Positions 1 to 7,314 of a DNA stretch of 64,000 bases are shown in pieces; positions within the stretch are counted from its first letter, which is position 1; each line of letters begins with the position of its first letter. The notes below the pieces were generated by a model. That model was not told the DNA's origin and did not search any database. It was given only the letters and a program-made list of their open reading frames with translations. Location: positions 1 to 64,000 of IMG/VR virus record IMGVR_UViG_3300028131_000823. One strand, written 5' to 3'. Source of the DNA: a virus. The translations under genes were made by a program, and so were the position numbers.

Positions 1-1
1 A

Positions 2-103
2 ACCAATACTAATGTAGAAAACATTTCTGCAAAAATGACAAATGGTTTATTAATTATCGACTTTGGCGGCAAAACTGAATCTAAATCTATTACAATTAAG
101 TAA
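2..103 (+). CDS. Small heat-shock protein, Hsp20/alpha-crystallin family (C-terminal part, truncated by window edge)
   Basis: The reading frame is open from the left edge to a TAA at 101-103; the start lies outside the window. The visible 33 residues contain VENISAKMTNGLLIIDF followed by ESKSITIK. This fits the end of the alpha-crystallin domain, where a consensus like I-x-A-x-x-x-N-G-x-L-x-I is followed by a charged turn and a terminal beta strand. Hsp20 holdases are ATP-independent chaperones and occur in T4-like marine phages. A DnaJ co-chaperone gene lies 1.9 kb downstream. A terminator-like hairpin follows at once. The identification rests on a short segment, so it is likely rather than certain. 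Confidence 0.7.
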   Translation, partial: TNTNVENISAKMTNGLLIIDFGGKTESKSITIK

Positions 104-104
104 A

Positions 105-191
105 TTGTTAATAACTTTTGAAAAAAAGCGGTCCAGGATTTTCACGGGTCGCTTTTTTTGTTTATATTAGTATTATAATTAAAACTTAAAA
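105..191 (+). promoter_or_regulatory. Repeated promoter element, copy 1
   Basis: This is the first of three copies of a long conserved element (others at 7224-7310 and 62153-62240). Shared parts are TTGTTAATAACTTT at the left, TTTTCACGGGTC at 139-150, and TATATTAG at 163-170 followed by TATTATAATTAAAACTTAAA. The 24-nt offset between TTTTCACGGGTC and TATATTAG is identical in all copies. TATATTAG matches the Bacteroidota -7 element TAnnTTTG at 7 of 8 positions, so this is probably a promoter read by host-type polymerase. It lies directly before the gene at 194. In this copy a terminator hairpin is embedded in the element. Confidence 0.6.
121..159 (+). terminator. Terminator hairpin after the hsp20-like gene
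   Basis: AAAAAAAGCG at 121-130 pairs with CGCTTTTTTT at 150-159 across a 19-nt loop, leaving a T-run on the 3' side. The loop carries most of the conserved TTTTCACGGGTC box of the promoter element, so terminator and promoter are interleaved. The stem is mostly A-T with three G-C pairs, so its strength is uncertain. Confidence 0.5.
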
Positions 192-193
192 AA

Positions 194-373
194 ATGACAA
201 TAGAAAAACAAGTACAAAAAAGCTGGAAAAACAAATCCGATTTAGATTGGGAATTATGTTGCACAATTAACTCAAAAAATCCATTAATTACATGGGGAGA
301 ATATTATGAACTAAATAAATTACATGTTGAATTTGAGATGGGTTGTGAGAATTTAGGTTATAAATTTGTATAA
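194..373 (+). CDS. Small hypothetical protein (59 aa)
   Basis: An ATG follows repeated promoter copy 1 by a few bases; the product is 59 residues. It is moderately acidic, with two adjacent Cys (ELCCTI) and several Trp and Tyr residues. No family is recognised. The next gene starts one base after the stop, which supports both being real. It would be the first gene expressed from the promoter element. Confidence 0.55.
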   Translation: MTIEKQVQKSWKNKSDLDWELCCTINSKNPLITWGEYYELNKLHVEFEMGCENLGYKFV

Positions 374-374
374 G

Positions 375-539
375 ATGACAAGATATACAGTACGCTTATT
401 TATAAATGGTGAGATTATAGACTATTTAAATACAGATAATTGGGATTTAGCCCATGCAATAGAAAGAGAGTTAACAAATAAACACGGCAAAGACAACGTT
501 TCATTATGCGATGCTGAAATAGAATGGATGGTAGGATAA
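375..539 (+). CDS. Small hypothetical protein (54 aa)
   Basis: A 54-residue product beginning MTRYTVRLFINGEIIDYL. The alternating hydrophobic pattern at the start suggests a beta hairpin, then a helix (AHAIERELTNKHG). No family is recognised. Tight spacing to both neighbours suggests cotranscription from the element at 105-191. Confidence 0.5.
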   Translation: MTRYTVRLFINGEIIDYLNTDNWDLAHAIERELTNKHGKDNVSLCDAEIEWMVG

Positions 540-549
540 TAAATAAAAT

Positions 550-783
550 ATGAGAATAGATTATAAAATATTAAAAAAGATAGAAAAAGAATACGGGTCT
601 GATGATTTTCAAGTAGGCCCATCTACTGAAGGAATGTTTGGTAGCATTACACTTAGATTTGGATATTGGGGAAGAGTTCCTTTAGATTCTTTACAAAAGG
701 CAATCGGAGACAGATATGTTGTTGAAGAAATAGAATATGATGATGAAGATACTGGTTGGCTATATCACTACATAATTAAATAG
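550..783 (+). CDS. Hypothetical protein (77 aa)
   Basis: A 77-residue, acidic protein starting MRIDYKILKKIEKEYG and ending in an aromatic-rich strand (GWLYHYIIK). It looks like a small alpha/beta fold, and no family is recognised. It starts ten bases after the upstream stop in the same run of short genes. Confidence 0.55.
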   Translation: MRIDYKILKKIEKEYGSDDFQVGPSTEGMFGSITLRFGYWGRVPLDSLQKAIGDRYVVEEIEYDDEDTGWLYHYIIK

Positions 784-797
784 ATAAATATAATATT

Positions 798-1151
798 ATG
801 AAAGATTATTTTGACAACGAGGATTATGATGATTTGTTTGATGATGAAAACAATAATCGTAGAGGAAGTGAATCATTTAATAGTTTAGATGATTTTAACG
901 AAGCTGATTTTAAAGATTTAATTGAAAAATTAAAAAGGGTTAGAGAAGAACAATTAATTATGGAAAACTATAACAACATTGTAAAACAAGGAGTAGACGT
1001 TGAAGGTATTGCCGAATATGGTGAAGATAATTTAAATAGACTAAAACAGACTCTTGATATTATGATTGAGTTTTTTGAAGATAGAGAAGATTATGAAAAA
1101 TGCCATGATGTTAAATTATTTTCAGATCAAATAAAAGAAATTGAATTTTGA
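798..1151 (+). CDS. Hypothetical acidic protein with C-terminal EDYEKC motif
   Basis: A 117-residue protein. The first 40 residues are very acidic and Asn-rich, followed by helices. The C-terminal part, about residues 82-112, reads TLDIMIEFFEDREDYEKC then a short helix. The same hydrophobic-x-x-FE-x-x-[ED]-[EDQ]-[YF]-EKC pattern ends two other small proteins nearby (2776-3039 and 3298-3564), so the three seem to share one helical module. The stop TGA overlaps the TTG start of the next gene. Function unknown. Confidence 0.6.
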   Translation: MKDYFDNEDYDDLFDDENNNRRGSESFNSLDDFNEADFKDLIEKLKRVREEQLIMENYNNIVKQGVDVEGIAEYGEDNLNRLKQTLDIMIEFFEDREDYEKCHDVKLFSDQIKEIEF

Positions 1152-1468
1152 AAACAATAAAAACATTTGAAAGTTTTATTTCTGAAAAGAAAAAGAATAA
1201 CACTACTACTAAAATAAAAGCTGTAACTAAAAAACAGAAAAAAGCAGTTAAAAAAGTTAAGAAGTTTTTAAAGAAAGATAAAAAAATAACCAGCGACGTT
1301 AAAGATGGTAAAGCAGATAGTTCTGATAAAATGAGAAGTATGTTATTTAAATTACAGGCTAAGGGCGCGAAGGTTGATGTGCAAAAGACTGATTTAAAAA
1401 AGAAAGAATTAGAAGTTAGATCTAAATTAGATACTATTAGAAAATCTAAAAAGAAAGAAGACGAATGA
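1148..1468 (+). CDS. Lys-rich protein with N-terminal capsid-targeting-like peptide
   Basis: A 106-residue, strongly basic protein. The start is TTG overlapping the upstream TGA (TTGA), which gives the N-terminus MKTIKTFESFISE. This closely resembles the T4 internal-protein capsid-targeting peptide (MKTYQEFIAE, from memory) and ends in I-x-E, the T4 prohead protease cleavage pattern. The rest is Lys-rich and probably nucleic-acid binding, as expected for a protein packed with DNA. There is no enzymatic motif. If the targeting reading is right, this is a small internal head protein; it could alternatively be a free DNA-binding protein. Confidence 0.6.
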   Translation: MKTIKTFESFISEKKKNNTTTKIKAVTKKQKKAVKKVKKFLKKDKKITSDVKDGKADSSDKMRSMLFKLQAKGAKVDVQKTDLKKKELEVRSKLDTIRKSKKKEDE

Positions 1469-1749
1469 AATATGTAAAAACATATAACGTGTTTGAACAT
1501 CAAGGAACTGGTGATTCTACAGGTGAAGATTCTAACTTATATAACATTAGGAATTTTAGAGGTACTATAAAGGACTTTGATGCATATTTTAAATCAAAGA
1601 TGGGTGAAACAAATCCATATAAAGATAATATAAAAGTAGAAGGGCCACAAATAGATAGTCCACATGAAGGAGAAAAGGATAATAGTTTGCCTTACCAAGA
1701 TTTTCAAAATGGAAAGTCAGACCTAGTAAAAAACAGATATGGAAAATAA
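1465..1749 (+). CDS. Hypothetical protein (94 aa)
   Basis: An ATGA overlap links it to the upstream gene. The product starts MKYVKTYNVFEH, loosely like the capsid-targeting peptides elsewhere in the window, but it lacks the F-[IL]-x-E end. The remainder is polar and Gly/Asp/Asn-rich with low predicted order. No family recognised. It may be a divergent internal head protein, given its neighbour. Confidence 0.5.
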   Translation: MKYVKTYNVFEHQGTGDSTGEDSNLYNIRNFRGTIKDFDAYFKSKMGETNPYKDNIKVEGPQIDSPHEGEKDNSLPYQDFQNGKSDLVKNRYGK

Positions 1750-1960
1750 TAGACTTACACAAGATCTTTTAAAACAATTAAAGAGAATTGCAGATGCTCT
1801 TGAAAAAGGGAACGTATTAACCGAAGCACAAAATAAAAAATCTGAAAAGTTTAATAAGGTGCAAGAAAAGAAGGCAACTTTAGAATTAAAAGATATTCAA
1901 GAAAAAAGAAAAGTAGGCCAAGTTACTGAGATTATTAATAAGAAACTTGATCAATCATAG
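1739..1960 (+). CDS. Hypothetical coiled-coil protein (73 aa)
   Basis: Overlaps the upstream gene by 11 bases. The product is 73 residues, almost entirely helical in character, with a heptad-like start (LLKQLKRIADALEKG) and a Lys/Glu-rich second half. No family recognised. It lies four bases before dnaJ. Confidence 0.5.
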   Translation: MENNRLTQDLLKQLKRIADALEKGNVLTEAQNKKSEKFNKVQEKKATLELKDIQEKRKVGQVTEIINKKLDQS

Positions 1961-1963
1961 GAG

Positions 1964-2779
1964 ATGAACTACTACAACGTATTAGGCGTAGATAAAGGGG
2001 CATCTGATTCTGAAATAAAGAAAGCATATCGTAAAAAAGCAAAGGAGTATCATCCTGATAAAAACGGCGACTCAGAAAAGTTTAAGGAAGTTAGTGAAGC
2101 TTATGATGTTTTAGGAGATAAAACTAAGAAGCAAAACTATGATCAATTTGGAGATCCTAAGGGAAGTCCATTTAGTGGAAGGAATCCCTTTGGAGGTAAT
2201 GGTGGAAATCCCTTTGGTGGCAGTGGAGACTTTGCAGATATGTTTAATGACATATTTGGAAATAGAAGACAGGCTAAAGGCCAAGACTTTAGAGTTAATA
2301 TGACTATTAGTTTTAATGAAGCCTTTCATGGTTGTCGTAAAGAATTTTCAGTAAATGGACAAAGGCTTGCTATGAATTTTAAACCTGGTATGTTTACTGG
2401 TCAAACATTTAGAATTAATGACAAAGGAGGCACTAACCCCTATAACCCTGATGGTCCTAGAGGGGATGTTATCATAAATGTATCTGTTATACAAGATTCT
2501 AGATTTGTGTTACAAGGAAGTGATATCTGGACTGAATTAACTCTCAACTGGTGGGACATAATGTTAGGTTGTAAAAGAGAAGTTGAAACACCTGATGGCA
2601 AAGTCTTACTTAAAATTCCAGAAAACACATATCCTGGCAGGGTACTGAGGATAGTTGACAAAGGTTTCCCGATATATAATACAACAAACAGAGGAAGTTT
2701 GCTTTGTAGAATTAATGGTAAATGGCCAAAACTTACAGAGGAACAACTTGAACATGTTAAAAAAATAAAAGTAAAATGA
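1964..2779 (+). CDS. dnaJ: DnaJ/CbpA-type co-chaperone (Hsp40)
   Basis: 271 residues. Residues 1-65 form a J domain with the HPD motif at 30-32, which stimulates DnaK ATPase. A Gly/Phe-rich linker follows (about 66-95; [14 protein letters not shown]), then two DnaJ C-terminal substrate-binding beta domains. There is no Cys-rich zinc finger, so it is a class B (CbpA-like) protein. It would recruit host DnaK, perhaps for capsid or replisome assembly. An AGGAG directly abuts the ATG, too close to act as a Shine-Dalgarno. The stop overlaps the next start (ATGA). Confidence 0.93.
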   Translation: MNYYNVLGVDKGASDSEIKKAYRKKAKEYHPDKNGDSEKFKEVSEAYDVLGDKTKKQNYDQFGDPKGSPFSGRNPFGGNGGNPFGGSGDFADMFNDIFGNRRQAKGQDFRVNMTISFNEAFHGCRKEFSVNGQRLAMNFKPGMFTGQTFRINDKGGTNPYNPDGPRGDVIINVSVIQDSRFVLQGSDIWTELTLNWWDIMLGCKREVETPDGKVLLKIPENTYPGRVLRIVDKGFPIYNTTNRGSLLCRINGKWPKLTEEQLEHVKKIKVK

Positions 2780-3039
2780 TAGGCGAAAGTCCACTTGGTG
2801 AATTTAATGATTTTGAAATGTTTCTAAATATGTTAGTAACTAAACCAATTAATCCTGGTCACGTCTATGAAATGATTTATGATGCTTTAATAAAAGATAC
2901 TTCATATGCAATATATGGAGGTTATCCAAAGGATTTAAAATTAAAAGCCTTAGATTCTTTAATTAATTGGTTTGAATTAACTGAAGAATTTGAAAAGTGT
3001 AAAGAAGTAAAAACTATAAAAGACAAGATATGCTCATAG
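2776..3039 (+). CDS. Hypothetical protein with C-terminal EEFEKC motif
   Basis: 87 residues, starting in an ATGA overlap with dnaJ. Residues about 56-84 read [20 protein letters not shown] followed by a short Lys-rich helix. This matches the C-terminal motif of the proteins at 798-1151 and 3298-3564. The first half ([20 protein letters not shown]) is helical. Function unknown. It sits between dnaJ and the bS21 gene, overlapping the latter by 10 bases. Confidence 0.6.
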   Translation: MIGESPLGEFNDFEMFLNMLVTKPINPGHVYEMIYDALIKDTSYAIYGGYPKDLKLKALDSLINWFELTEEFEKCKEVKTIKDKICS

Positions 3040-3221
3040 TAAATGTAAAGAAAGATATAGAAAAGGCGTTAAAGCAATATAAAAGAAAAGTGTTTAAAAC
3101 TAAACAATCTAAGAAAGTTAGTGCAAGAAGACACCATACTAAAAAATCAGTACTCCGTAGAGAGGAAGTCAAACATGCCCAATACGTTGAAAGAATGTAT
3201 GGGAATAAAAATAATGACTAA
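3030..3221 (+). CDS. rpsU: Ribosomal protein bS21 homologue
   Basis: 63 residues, the usual bS21 length and composition. It begins [20 protein letters not shown], the bS21 start (short strand, then helix with A-L-x-x-[YF]-K-R-K), and continues with Arg/Lys-rich helices (SARRHHTKKSVLRREE) ending near YVERMYG, as in Bacteroidota bS21. bS21 binds the 30S platform near the 3' end of 16S rRNA and affects initiation. A phage copy could replace host bS21 and bias initiation toward phage mRNAs. The gene overlaps the upstream gene by 10 bases. Confidence 0.85.
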   Translation: MLIVNVKKDIEKALKQYKRKVFKTKQSKKVSARRHHTKKSVLRREEVKHAQYVERMYGNKNND

Positions 3222-3272
3222 TAATATAATCTATTTTTTTTATTAAACAAGGCTGCCAATAAAAGGTGGTTG

Positions 3273-3285
3273 GAATATATAAATA
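3273..3285 (+). promoter_or_regulatory. Candidate late-type promoter box (GAATATATAAATA)
   Basis: A variant of the GATATATAA box seen before many late genes in this window. It is 25 nt upstream of the ATG at 3298 and follows a 76-bp gap without genes. Confidence 0.4.
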
Positions 3286-3297
3286 AAAGTAAGTAAA

Positions 3298-3564
3298 ATG
3301 GCGATGGAAGGATATTTATCCAGTGAGGATCACGACAAATTAATGGAAGAGTCATATGAACTGTTAAGTAAAAACCATACTAAATCAGTTAATAGATTCA
3401 TTGTATATAAAGAAGGAAGCCAGAGTGTTGAGGTACCACATGGTATTGGTCAACGTTCTAAATACATTGACTTGCTTATTAAACACTTTGAAGAAAAAGA
3501 GGAATATGAGAAGTGTACAAATCTACAAGAACTTAAAGAGCTTGTTATTATGGCAGGTGACTAA
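3298..3564 (+). CDS. Hypothetical protein with C-terminal EEYEKC motif
   Basis: 88 residues. Residues about 60-84 read YIDLLIKHFEEKEEYEKC then a helix (NLQELKELVIM). This is the third copy of the C-terminal motif also found at 798-1151 and 2776-3039. The N-terminal half differs between the three. The module might be a protein-interaction helix pair; it faintly resembles UvrB/UvrC-type E-x-Y-E-x-A helical hairpins, but that is only an analogy. It lies just upstream of phoH. Confidence 0.6.
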   Translation: MAMEGYLSSEDHDKLMEESYELLSKNHTKSVNRFIVYKEGSQSVEVPHGIGQRSKYIDLLIKHFEEKEEYEKCTNLQELKELVIMAGD

Positions 3565-3579
3565 AAAATACCACAATAG

Positions 3580-4272
3580 ATGCAAAAAAGACAAAATGGA
3601 AACTCGTTAAAAAAACACATTCAAGAGTCGCTAAAGCGAGTACAGCTTAGACAATCACAACAAGAATATGTAAGAACAGTTAATGAAAATCAAATTATAT
3701 TTTGTCACGGCCCTGCCGGAACCTCAAAAACCTTTACAGCATGTTATATTGGACTTAAAATGTTTAGTGAAAAACAAATTAAGAGACTTGTACTTTGTAG
3801 ACCAATGGTTGAAAGTAGCGAGAAACTTGGATTCTTACCAGGTGTATTAGAAGAAAAGATCTCACCATATTTAAAATCTTATAAATCTAATATTGAAAAA
3901 ATCATAGGTTCTGAAATGACTGAACTTATGTTTGAAAAGAATTTTATTACATTTGAACCACTTGCATATATGAGAGGAGATACCTATGATGATGCATTAA
4001 TGATTCTTGATGAGGCGCAAAATGCTGAAATGAAAAGCTTAATGCTATTTATAACAAGAATGGGTAAATCTAGTAAATCAATTGTAGCTGGTGATATTAA
4101 CCAATATGACATTCAAAAAAATAAAGTTAGTATGCCAAAGTTTTATGAAATAATTAAAACTACTAAAGGTGTCAATGAACATGTCTTCACAGAAAAAGAT
4201 ATTGTTAGAGCCAAGATTCTTATTGATATTGTTAAGAAGTATGATGCATGGCGAGATAACGAAGGCAGATAA
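3580..4272 (+). CDS. phoH: PhoH-like ATPase
   Basis: 230 residues. A P-loop ATPase with Walker A GPAGTSKT at 44-51 and Walker B MILDEAQN at 141-148. VLCRPMVESSEKLGFLPG (about 71-88) and the later GDINQYD motif are typical of PhoH. PhoH is common in T4-like marine phages. It belongs to a superfamily related to SF1 helicases and is proposed to act in RNA metabolism; its role in infection is not settled. The family match is clear. The next gene is RNase HII, fitting a nucleic-acid processing cluster. Confidence 0.93.
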   Translation: MQKRQNGNSLKKHIQESLKRVQLRQSQQEYVRTVNENQIIFCHGPAGTSKTFTACYIGLKMFSEKQIKRLVLCRPMVESSEKLGFLPGVLEEKISPYLKSYKSNIEKIIGSEMTELMFEKNFITFEPLAYMRGDTYDDALMILDEAQNAEMKSLMLFITRMGKSSKSIVAGDINQYDIQKNKVSMPKFYEIIKTTKGVNEHVFTEKDIVRAKILIDIVKKYDAWRDNEGR

Positions 4273-4302
4273 ACATTTTTCATTTTCTTCATATAATAAC
4301 AT

Positions 4303-4935
4303 ATGAATAAAGCAAAACACATTATTTTAAAATCTTACATGAACAAAGAACTTGTTGAGGTAGGATTAGATGAAGCGGGAAGAGGAGCATTGGCTGGACC
4401 AGTTGTGGTTGCAGGTGTTATAATGCCAAAAGGATTTACACATCCATTAATTAAAGATTCTAAATTATTAAACGAAGGTCAAAGACGAGAGGCAAGGGCA
4501 TTGGTGTTAGATAATGCAATTTCATATTCAATTAAAGCAGTTGATGTAGATTATATTGAAAAAACAAATATTTTAAAAGCTACATTATTTGGAATGAAAG
4601 AATGTTTAGATGGAATTAAAATAAAAGGAGATCAATTTGATTTTATTCTTGTAGATGGAGATCAATTTCATGGATGGAACGGGCTTCCATTCGAAACAGT
4701 AGTCGGCGGTGATAATAAATACACATCAATTGCTGCAGCTTCTATACTTGCAAAAACAAGTAGAGATTTAATTATGAAAAAATTAAACGAAGGCCATGAA
4801 CAATATGGTTGGAATTCCAATAAAGGTTATGGAACAAGTGCACATCGAAATGCAATTAAACAGGATGGAGCAACTGAACATCATAGAATGAGTTTTATAA
4901 GTCACATGCTAACCTCAACCTCGAGTTTGTTTTGA
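4303..4935 (+). CDS. rnhB: Ribonuclease HII
   Basis: 210 residues, the normal length for the family. Motif I is GLDEAGRGALAGP (catalytic D23, E24). ILVDGD supplies D118, and AAASILAKTSRD supplies D155, completing the four acidic residues. The G-Y-G-T-x-x-H motif (GYGTSAHR) near 174-181 is also present. The enzyme cuts RNA in RNA-DNA hybrids and would remove primers or R-loops during phage replication. T4 uses an unrelated RNase H, so this appears to be a replacement. Its stop TGA overlaps the TTG start of the next gene. Confidence 0.93.
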   Translation: MNKAKHIILKSYMNKELVEVGLDEAGRGALAGPVVVAGVIMPKGFTHPLIKDSKLLNEGQRREARALVLDNAISYSIKAVDVDYIEKTNILKATLFGMKECLDGIKIKGDQFDFILVDGDQFHGWNGLPFETVVGGDNKYTSIAAASILAKTSRDLIMKKLNEGHEQYGWNSNKGYGTSAHRNAIKQDGATEHHRMSFISHMLTSTSSLF

Positions 4936-5276
4936 AAAACTTATTAATAGGCATAGGGCTTTATACTTTATCACAGTCACTTGTTTGGTTTCAATCAAAT
5001 GGTCAATTTATATGGCCATTCTTTAAGAAAAATACTTGGCTTATTGCCTTACTAGGAAGTGGTATTGCATATATGTTTATTAAAGGAACTGGTTATATAG
5101 CAGCACATTACGATGGGCAAATTTGGCCAGGAAGATTTATAGGATTTTCAATAGGTATGGTAACTTATTCAATATTTACATATTTTATCATGGGAGAAGG
5201 AATGAATTTAAAGACAACAATTTGTTTAATGTTAGCACTTTGTATATTATTAATACAATTATTTTGGAAAATATGA
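4932..5276 (+). CDS. Small multi-pass membrane protein
   Basis: 114 residues. The start is TTG in a TTGA overlap with rnhB. About four hydrophobic segments can be seen: near 3-20, 34-56 (WLIALLGSGIAYMFIKG), 68-88 (FIGFSIGMVTYSIFTYFIM) and 93-112. No family recognised. A role at the host inner membrane is likely; it is larger than most holins and has no lysis neighbours. It ends in an ATGA overlap with the next gene. Confidence 0.6.
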   Translation: MKNLLIGIGLYTLSQSLVWFQSNGQFIWPFFKKNTWLIALLGSGIAYMFIKGTGYIAAHYDGQIWPGRFIGFSIGMVTYSIFTYFIMGEGMNLKTTICLMLALCILLIQLFWKI

Positions 5277-5503
5277 GAGAAACAAAACCCGACGTCGTAG
5301 TCGTTTGGAGAAAAAGCGATAGATCAGCAAAAAGATATATGACAATTTTTAAAGACGTTAAAGTAGATGATGTCTTAGAAGAAAAAAGAAAACCTTTATT
5401 AGATAATAGCTATGTAATGGATGAGGTTGGAGTTGGCAGTTCATTTATAGATACTTGGCAACATAAATATAAAATTAATAAATATAATACAGTAAAAAAA
5501 TAA
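5273..5503 (+). CDS. Hypothetical protein (76 aa)
   Basis: The ATG at 5273 overlaps the upstream stop (ATGA) and gives MRETKPDVVVVWRKSDRSAK. The frame is open further upstream, to an ATG at 5123, but that would lie inside the membrane-protein gene, so the ATGA start is preferred. The product is small and basic with alternating V residues near the start. No family recognised. Confidence 0.55.
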   Translation: MRETKPDVVVVWRKSDRSAKRYMTIFKDVKVDDVLEEKRKPLLDNSYVMDEVGVGSSFIDTWQHKYKINKYNTVKK

Positions 5504-5509
5504 ATTAAT

Positions 5510-5830
5510 ATGCATCCAATAGATTTAAATTACGTTAGTCATGAAACTAGACACATTGATGAAATGGAAATTAGAGTAAATGAACTAAAAGAAGATAAAA
5601 AGAAATATGTAAAGAATCTTGAAGTAAGATTTAGAAAAAACTGTTCTTTAGAAGAAGCACAACGTAGATTAAAAGATCATCTCGATAGAAATCCAAAGGG
5701 ATTGGAAATGAAAAAACTCAAATCAATGGATTCTACTTTACATCATGTTATTAAGCAATTAGATATTAGAAAAGAAAAACTGGAAAAATTCTGTAATGAG
5801 AGAACGATTGAAGGAGAAAGTAATTCTTAA
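5510..5830 (+). CDS. Hypothetical coiled-coil protein (106 aa)
   Basis: 106 residues, nearly all charged and helical, with long Lys/Glu/Arg runs (VNELKEDKKKYVKNLEVR; VIKQLDIRKEKLEKF) suggesting a coiled coil. No catalytic motif or family recognised. The 3' end overlaps the next gene by 35 bases in another frame. Confidence 0.55.
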   Translation: MHPIDLNYVSHETRHIDEMEIRVNELKEDKKKYVKNLEVRFRKNCSLEEAQRRLKDHLDRNPKGLEMKKLKSMDSTLHHVIKQLDIRKEKLEKFCNERTIEGESNS

Positions 5831-6029
5831 TGACCTTTTAAATGAGTTACAGTTCGTAAGAAGAGTAATTCAAAGTTGTAAAACAGGGCACCAATTAGAA
5901 ATTGCGATTGATTGGATGAATCGCTGGAAACATAGTCGTAAAAAATGGATCGAATCTAAAAGGATGCCATATTTATTAAAAGAGTTTGAAAGTATTGAAT
6001 TCTTTAAAGAAATAAACAATTTGCAATAA
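5796..6029 (+). CDS. Hypothetical protein (77 aa)
   Basis: 77 residues, basic and helical, with two Trp near the middle (AIDWMNRWKHSRKKW). Overlaps the upstream gene by 35 bases; an ATG-initiated shorter form would lose the first helix. No family recognised. Confidence 0.5.
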   Translation: MRERLKEKVILNDLLNELQFVRRVIQSCKTGHQLEIAIDWMNRWKHSRKKWIESKRMPYLLKEFESIEFFKEINNLQ

Positions 6030-6045
6030 TTTCATATAAAATTAA

Positions 6046-6270
6046 ATGTTACAAGCAATCTCAATATATTTACTAATCGGAATCTTAATTAACTTATTAG
6101 TAGATTTAATGTATGATTGGATTGGTAGGAGTAACATTGACACTAAATTAATAGACACTAACATGAGTAATGAAAAATGGGATAACTTTACAAAGGTAGT
6201 AGTTACTTTATTATGGCCAATATGTATTGTTTATGTGATAATTCAAATTTTTAACGAATATACAAAATGA
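6046..6270 (+). CDS. Small membrane protein with two transmembrane segments
   Basis: 74 residues, with hydrophobic segments near 4-24 (AISIYLLIGILINLLVDLMY) and 48-68 (VVVTLLWPICIVYVIIQIF). The polar stretch between them carries the N-x-x-W motif SNEKWDNF. No family recognised. It ends in an ATGA overlap with the UV endonuclease gene. Confidence 0.55.
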   Translation: MLQAISIYLLIGILINLLVDLMYDWIGRSNIDTKLIDTNMSNEKWDNFTKVVVTLLWPICIVYVIIQIFNEYTK

Positions 6271-7217
6271 CAAATTACGGATATTGTTGTATCAACAAAA
6301 CACTTGCCGAACAAGATATTAAAGTCGGCAGAAAAATGATTAAAAAAACCTTTACTGAAAGAGGTATTGAATATGCAGGTCAACTTGCACTCTTAAATGT
6401 AAGTGATATGTGTAAGATTATTAAATGGAATAATGAAAATGGCATTAAACTTTATCGTATGTCTTCAAGTATGTTTCCATGGTCCACTGAATATGATTTA
6501 AAAGATCTTCCTACATATAATAGAATTAAAGTATTATTACAAGGCGCAGGTCACATGGCTATTGAAGGTGGTCAAAGACTTACATTCCATCCTGGTCATT
6601 TTTGTGTATTGGCTAGCATGACTCCTAGGGTAGTATCTTCTGCGATACATGAATTAAATCAACATGGCGAAATCATGGACCTCATGGGTCTCCCAAGAAA
6701 TCCTAACGCACCTATCAATATACATGTCAATACAACAATGGGTGGCAAGAAAGAAAGTATGGAAAGGTTCTGTAAAATATTTAAAACACTAGATGAAAGC
6801 GTAAGATGTAGACTTGTTGTAGAAAATGATGACAAGAAAGCACAATACAGTGTAAAAGATTTGAAAGAAGGAATTTCAGATGTGATTGGATGTCCAGTTA
6901 TGTTTGATTATCACCATCATTGGTGTTATGAAGATCCAATGCCAGTCAAAGAAGCATTTGAACTTGCAAGATCAACATGGCCAGTAGGAACTAAACAATG
7001 TACACACTACAGTTCATGTAAACAAATACATGAAGATAGTTCAGTTATGAATAGAGCACATGCTGATTATATTTATGAAACTATTCCAACATTTGGTTAT
7101 GATGTAGACGTGGAATTAGAAGCTAAGGCTAAAGAACTTGCATTAATTAAATACTTAGAAGATTTAGCCCATAAAAAATTTTATGAGACTAATACTGGTC
7201 AAACCATGGTTGTTTAA
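6267..7217 (+). CDS. uvsE: UV-damage endonuclease (UVDE/UvsE family)
   Basis: 316 residues with features of the UvdE TIM-barrel family. The start MTNYGYCCINKTL resembles the family's R-x-G-Y-x-x-x-N opening. YRMSSSMFPW (about 62-71), RLTFHPGHFCVL (about 104-115), INIHVNTTMGGK, RLVVENDDK and FDYHHHWCYED follow in family order, supplying the His, Glu and Asp residues that bind the metal cluster. The enzyme nicks DNA 5' of UV photoproducts and would help a phage exposed to sunlight. T4 uses DenV instead. It is the last gene before repeated promoter copy 2. Confidence 0.9.
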   Translation: MTNYGYCCINKTLAEQDIKVGRKMIKKTFTERGIEYAGQLALLNVSDMCKIIKWNNENGIKLYRMSSSMFPWSTEYDLKDLPTYNRIKVLLQGAGHMAIEGGQRLTFHPGHFCVLASMTPRVVSSAIHELNQHGEIMDLMGLPRNPNAPINIHVNTTMGGKKESMERFCKIFKTLDESVRCRLVVENDDKKAQYSVKDLKEGISDVIGCPVMFDYHHHWCYEDPMPVKEAFELARSTWPVGTKQCTHYSSCKQIHEDSSVMNRAHADYIYETIPTFGYDVDVELEAKAKELALIKYLEDLAHKKFYETNTGQTMVV

Positions 7218-7223
7218 TTAAAA

Positions 7224-7310
7224 TTGTTAATAACTTTTGAAAAAAAGTGTTAAAAAGTTTTCACGGGTCAAAGATTATAGTTATATTAGTATTATAATTA
7301 AAACTTAAAA
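7224..7310 (+). promoter_or_regulatory. Repeated promoter element, copy 2
   Basis: TTGTTAATAACTTTTG is followed 34 nt later by TTTTCACGGGTC (7258-7269) and then by TATATTAG (7282-7289), with TATTATAATTAAAACTTAAA downstream. Between the boxes AAAGATTATAG is shared with copy 3. There is no hairpin in this copy. The secreted-protein gene starts at 7315, so the predicted transcript has a short leader of about 20 nt. Confidence 0.65.
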
Positions 7311-7314
7311 AAAC

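Noticed and set aside
1959-1963. AGGAG before dnaJ as a Shine-Dalgarno site
   Set aside because: It directly touches the ATG with no spacer, so it cannot position the ribosome in the normal way; most other genes lack any such site.
5123-5272. Longer start for the 76-residue protein at 5273
   Set aside because: The extension lies wholly inside the membrane-protein gene in another frame; the ATGA overlap is the usual arrangement here.
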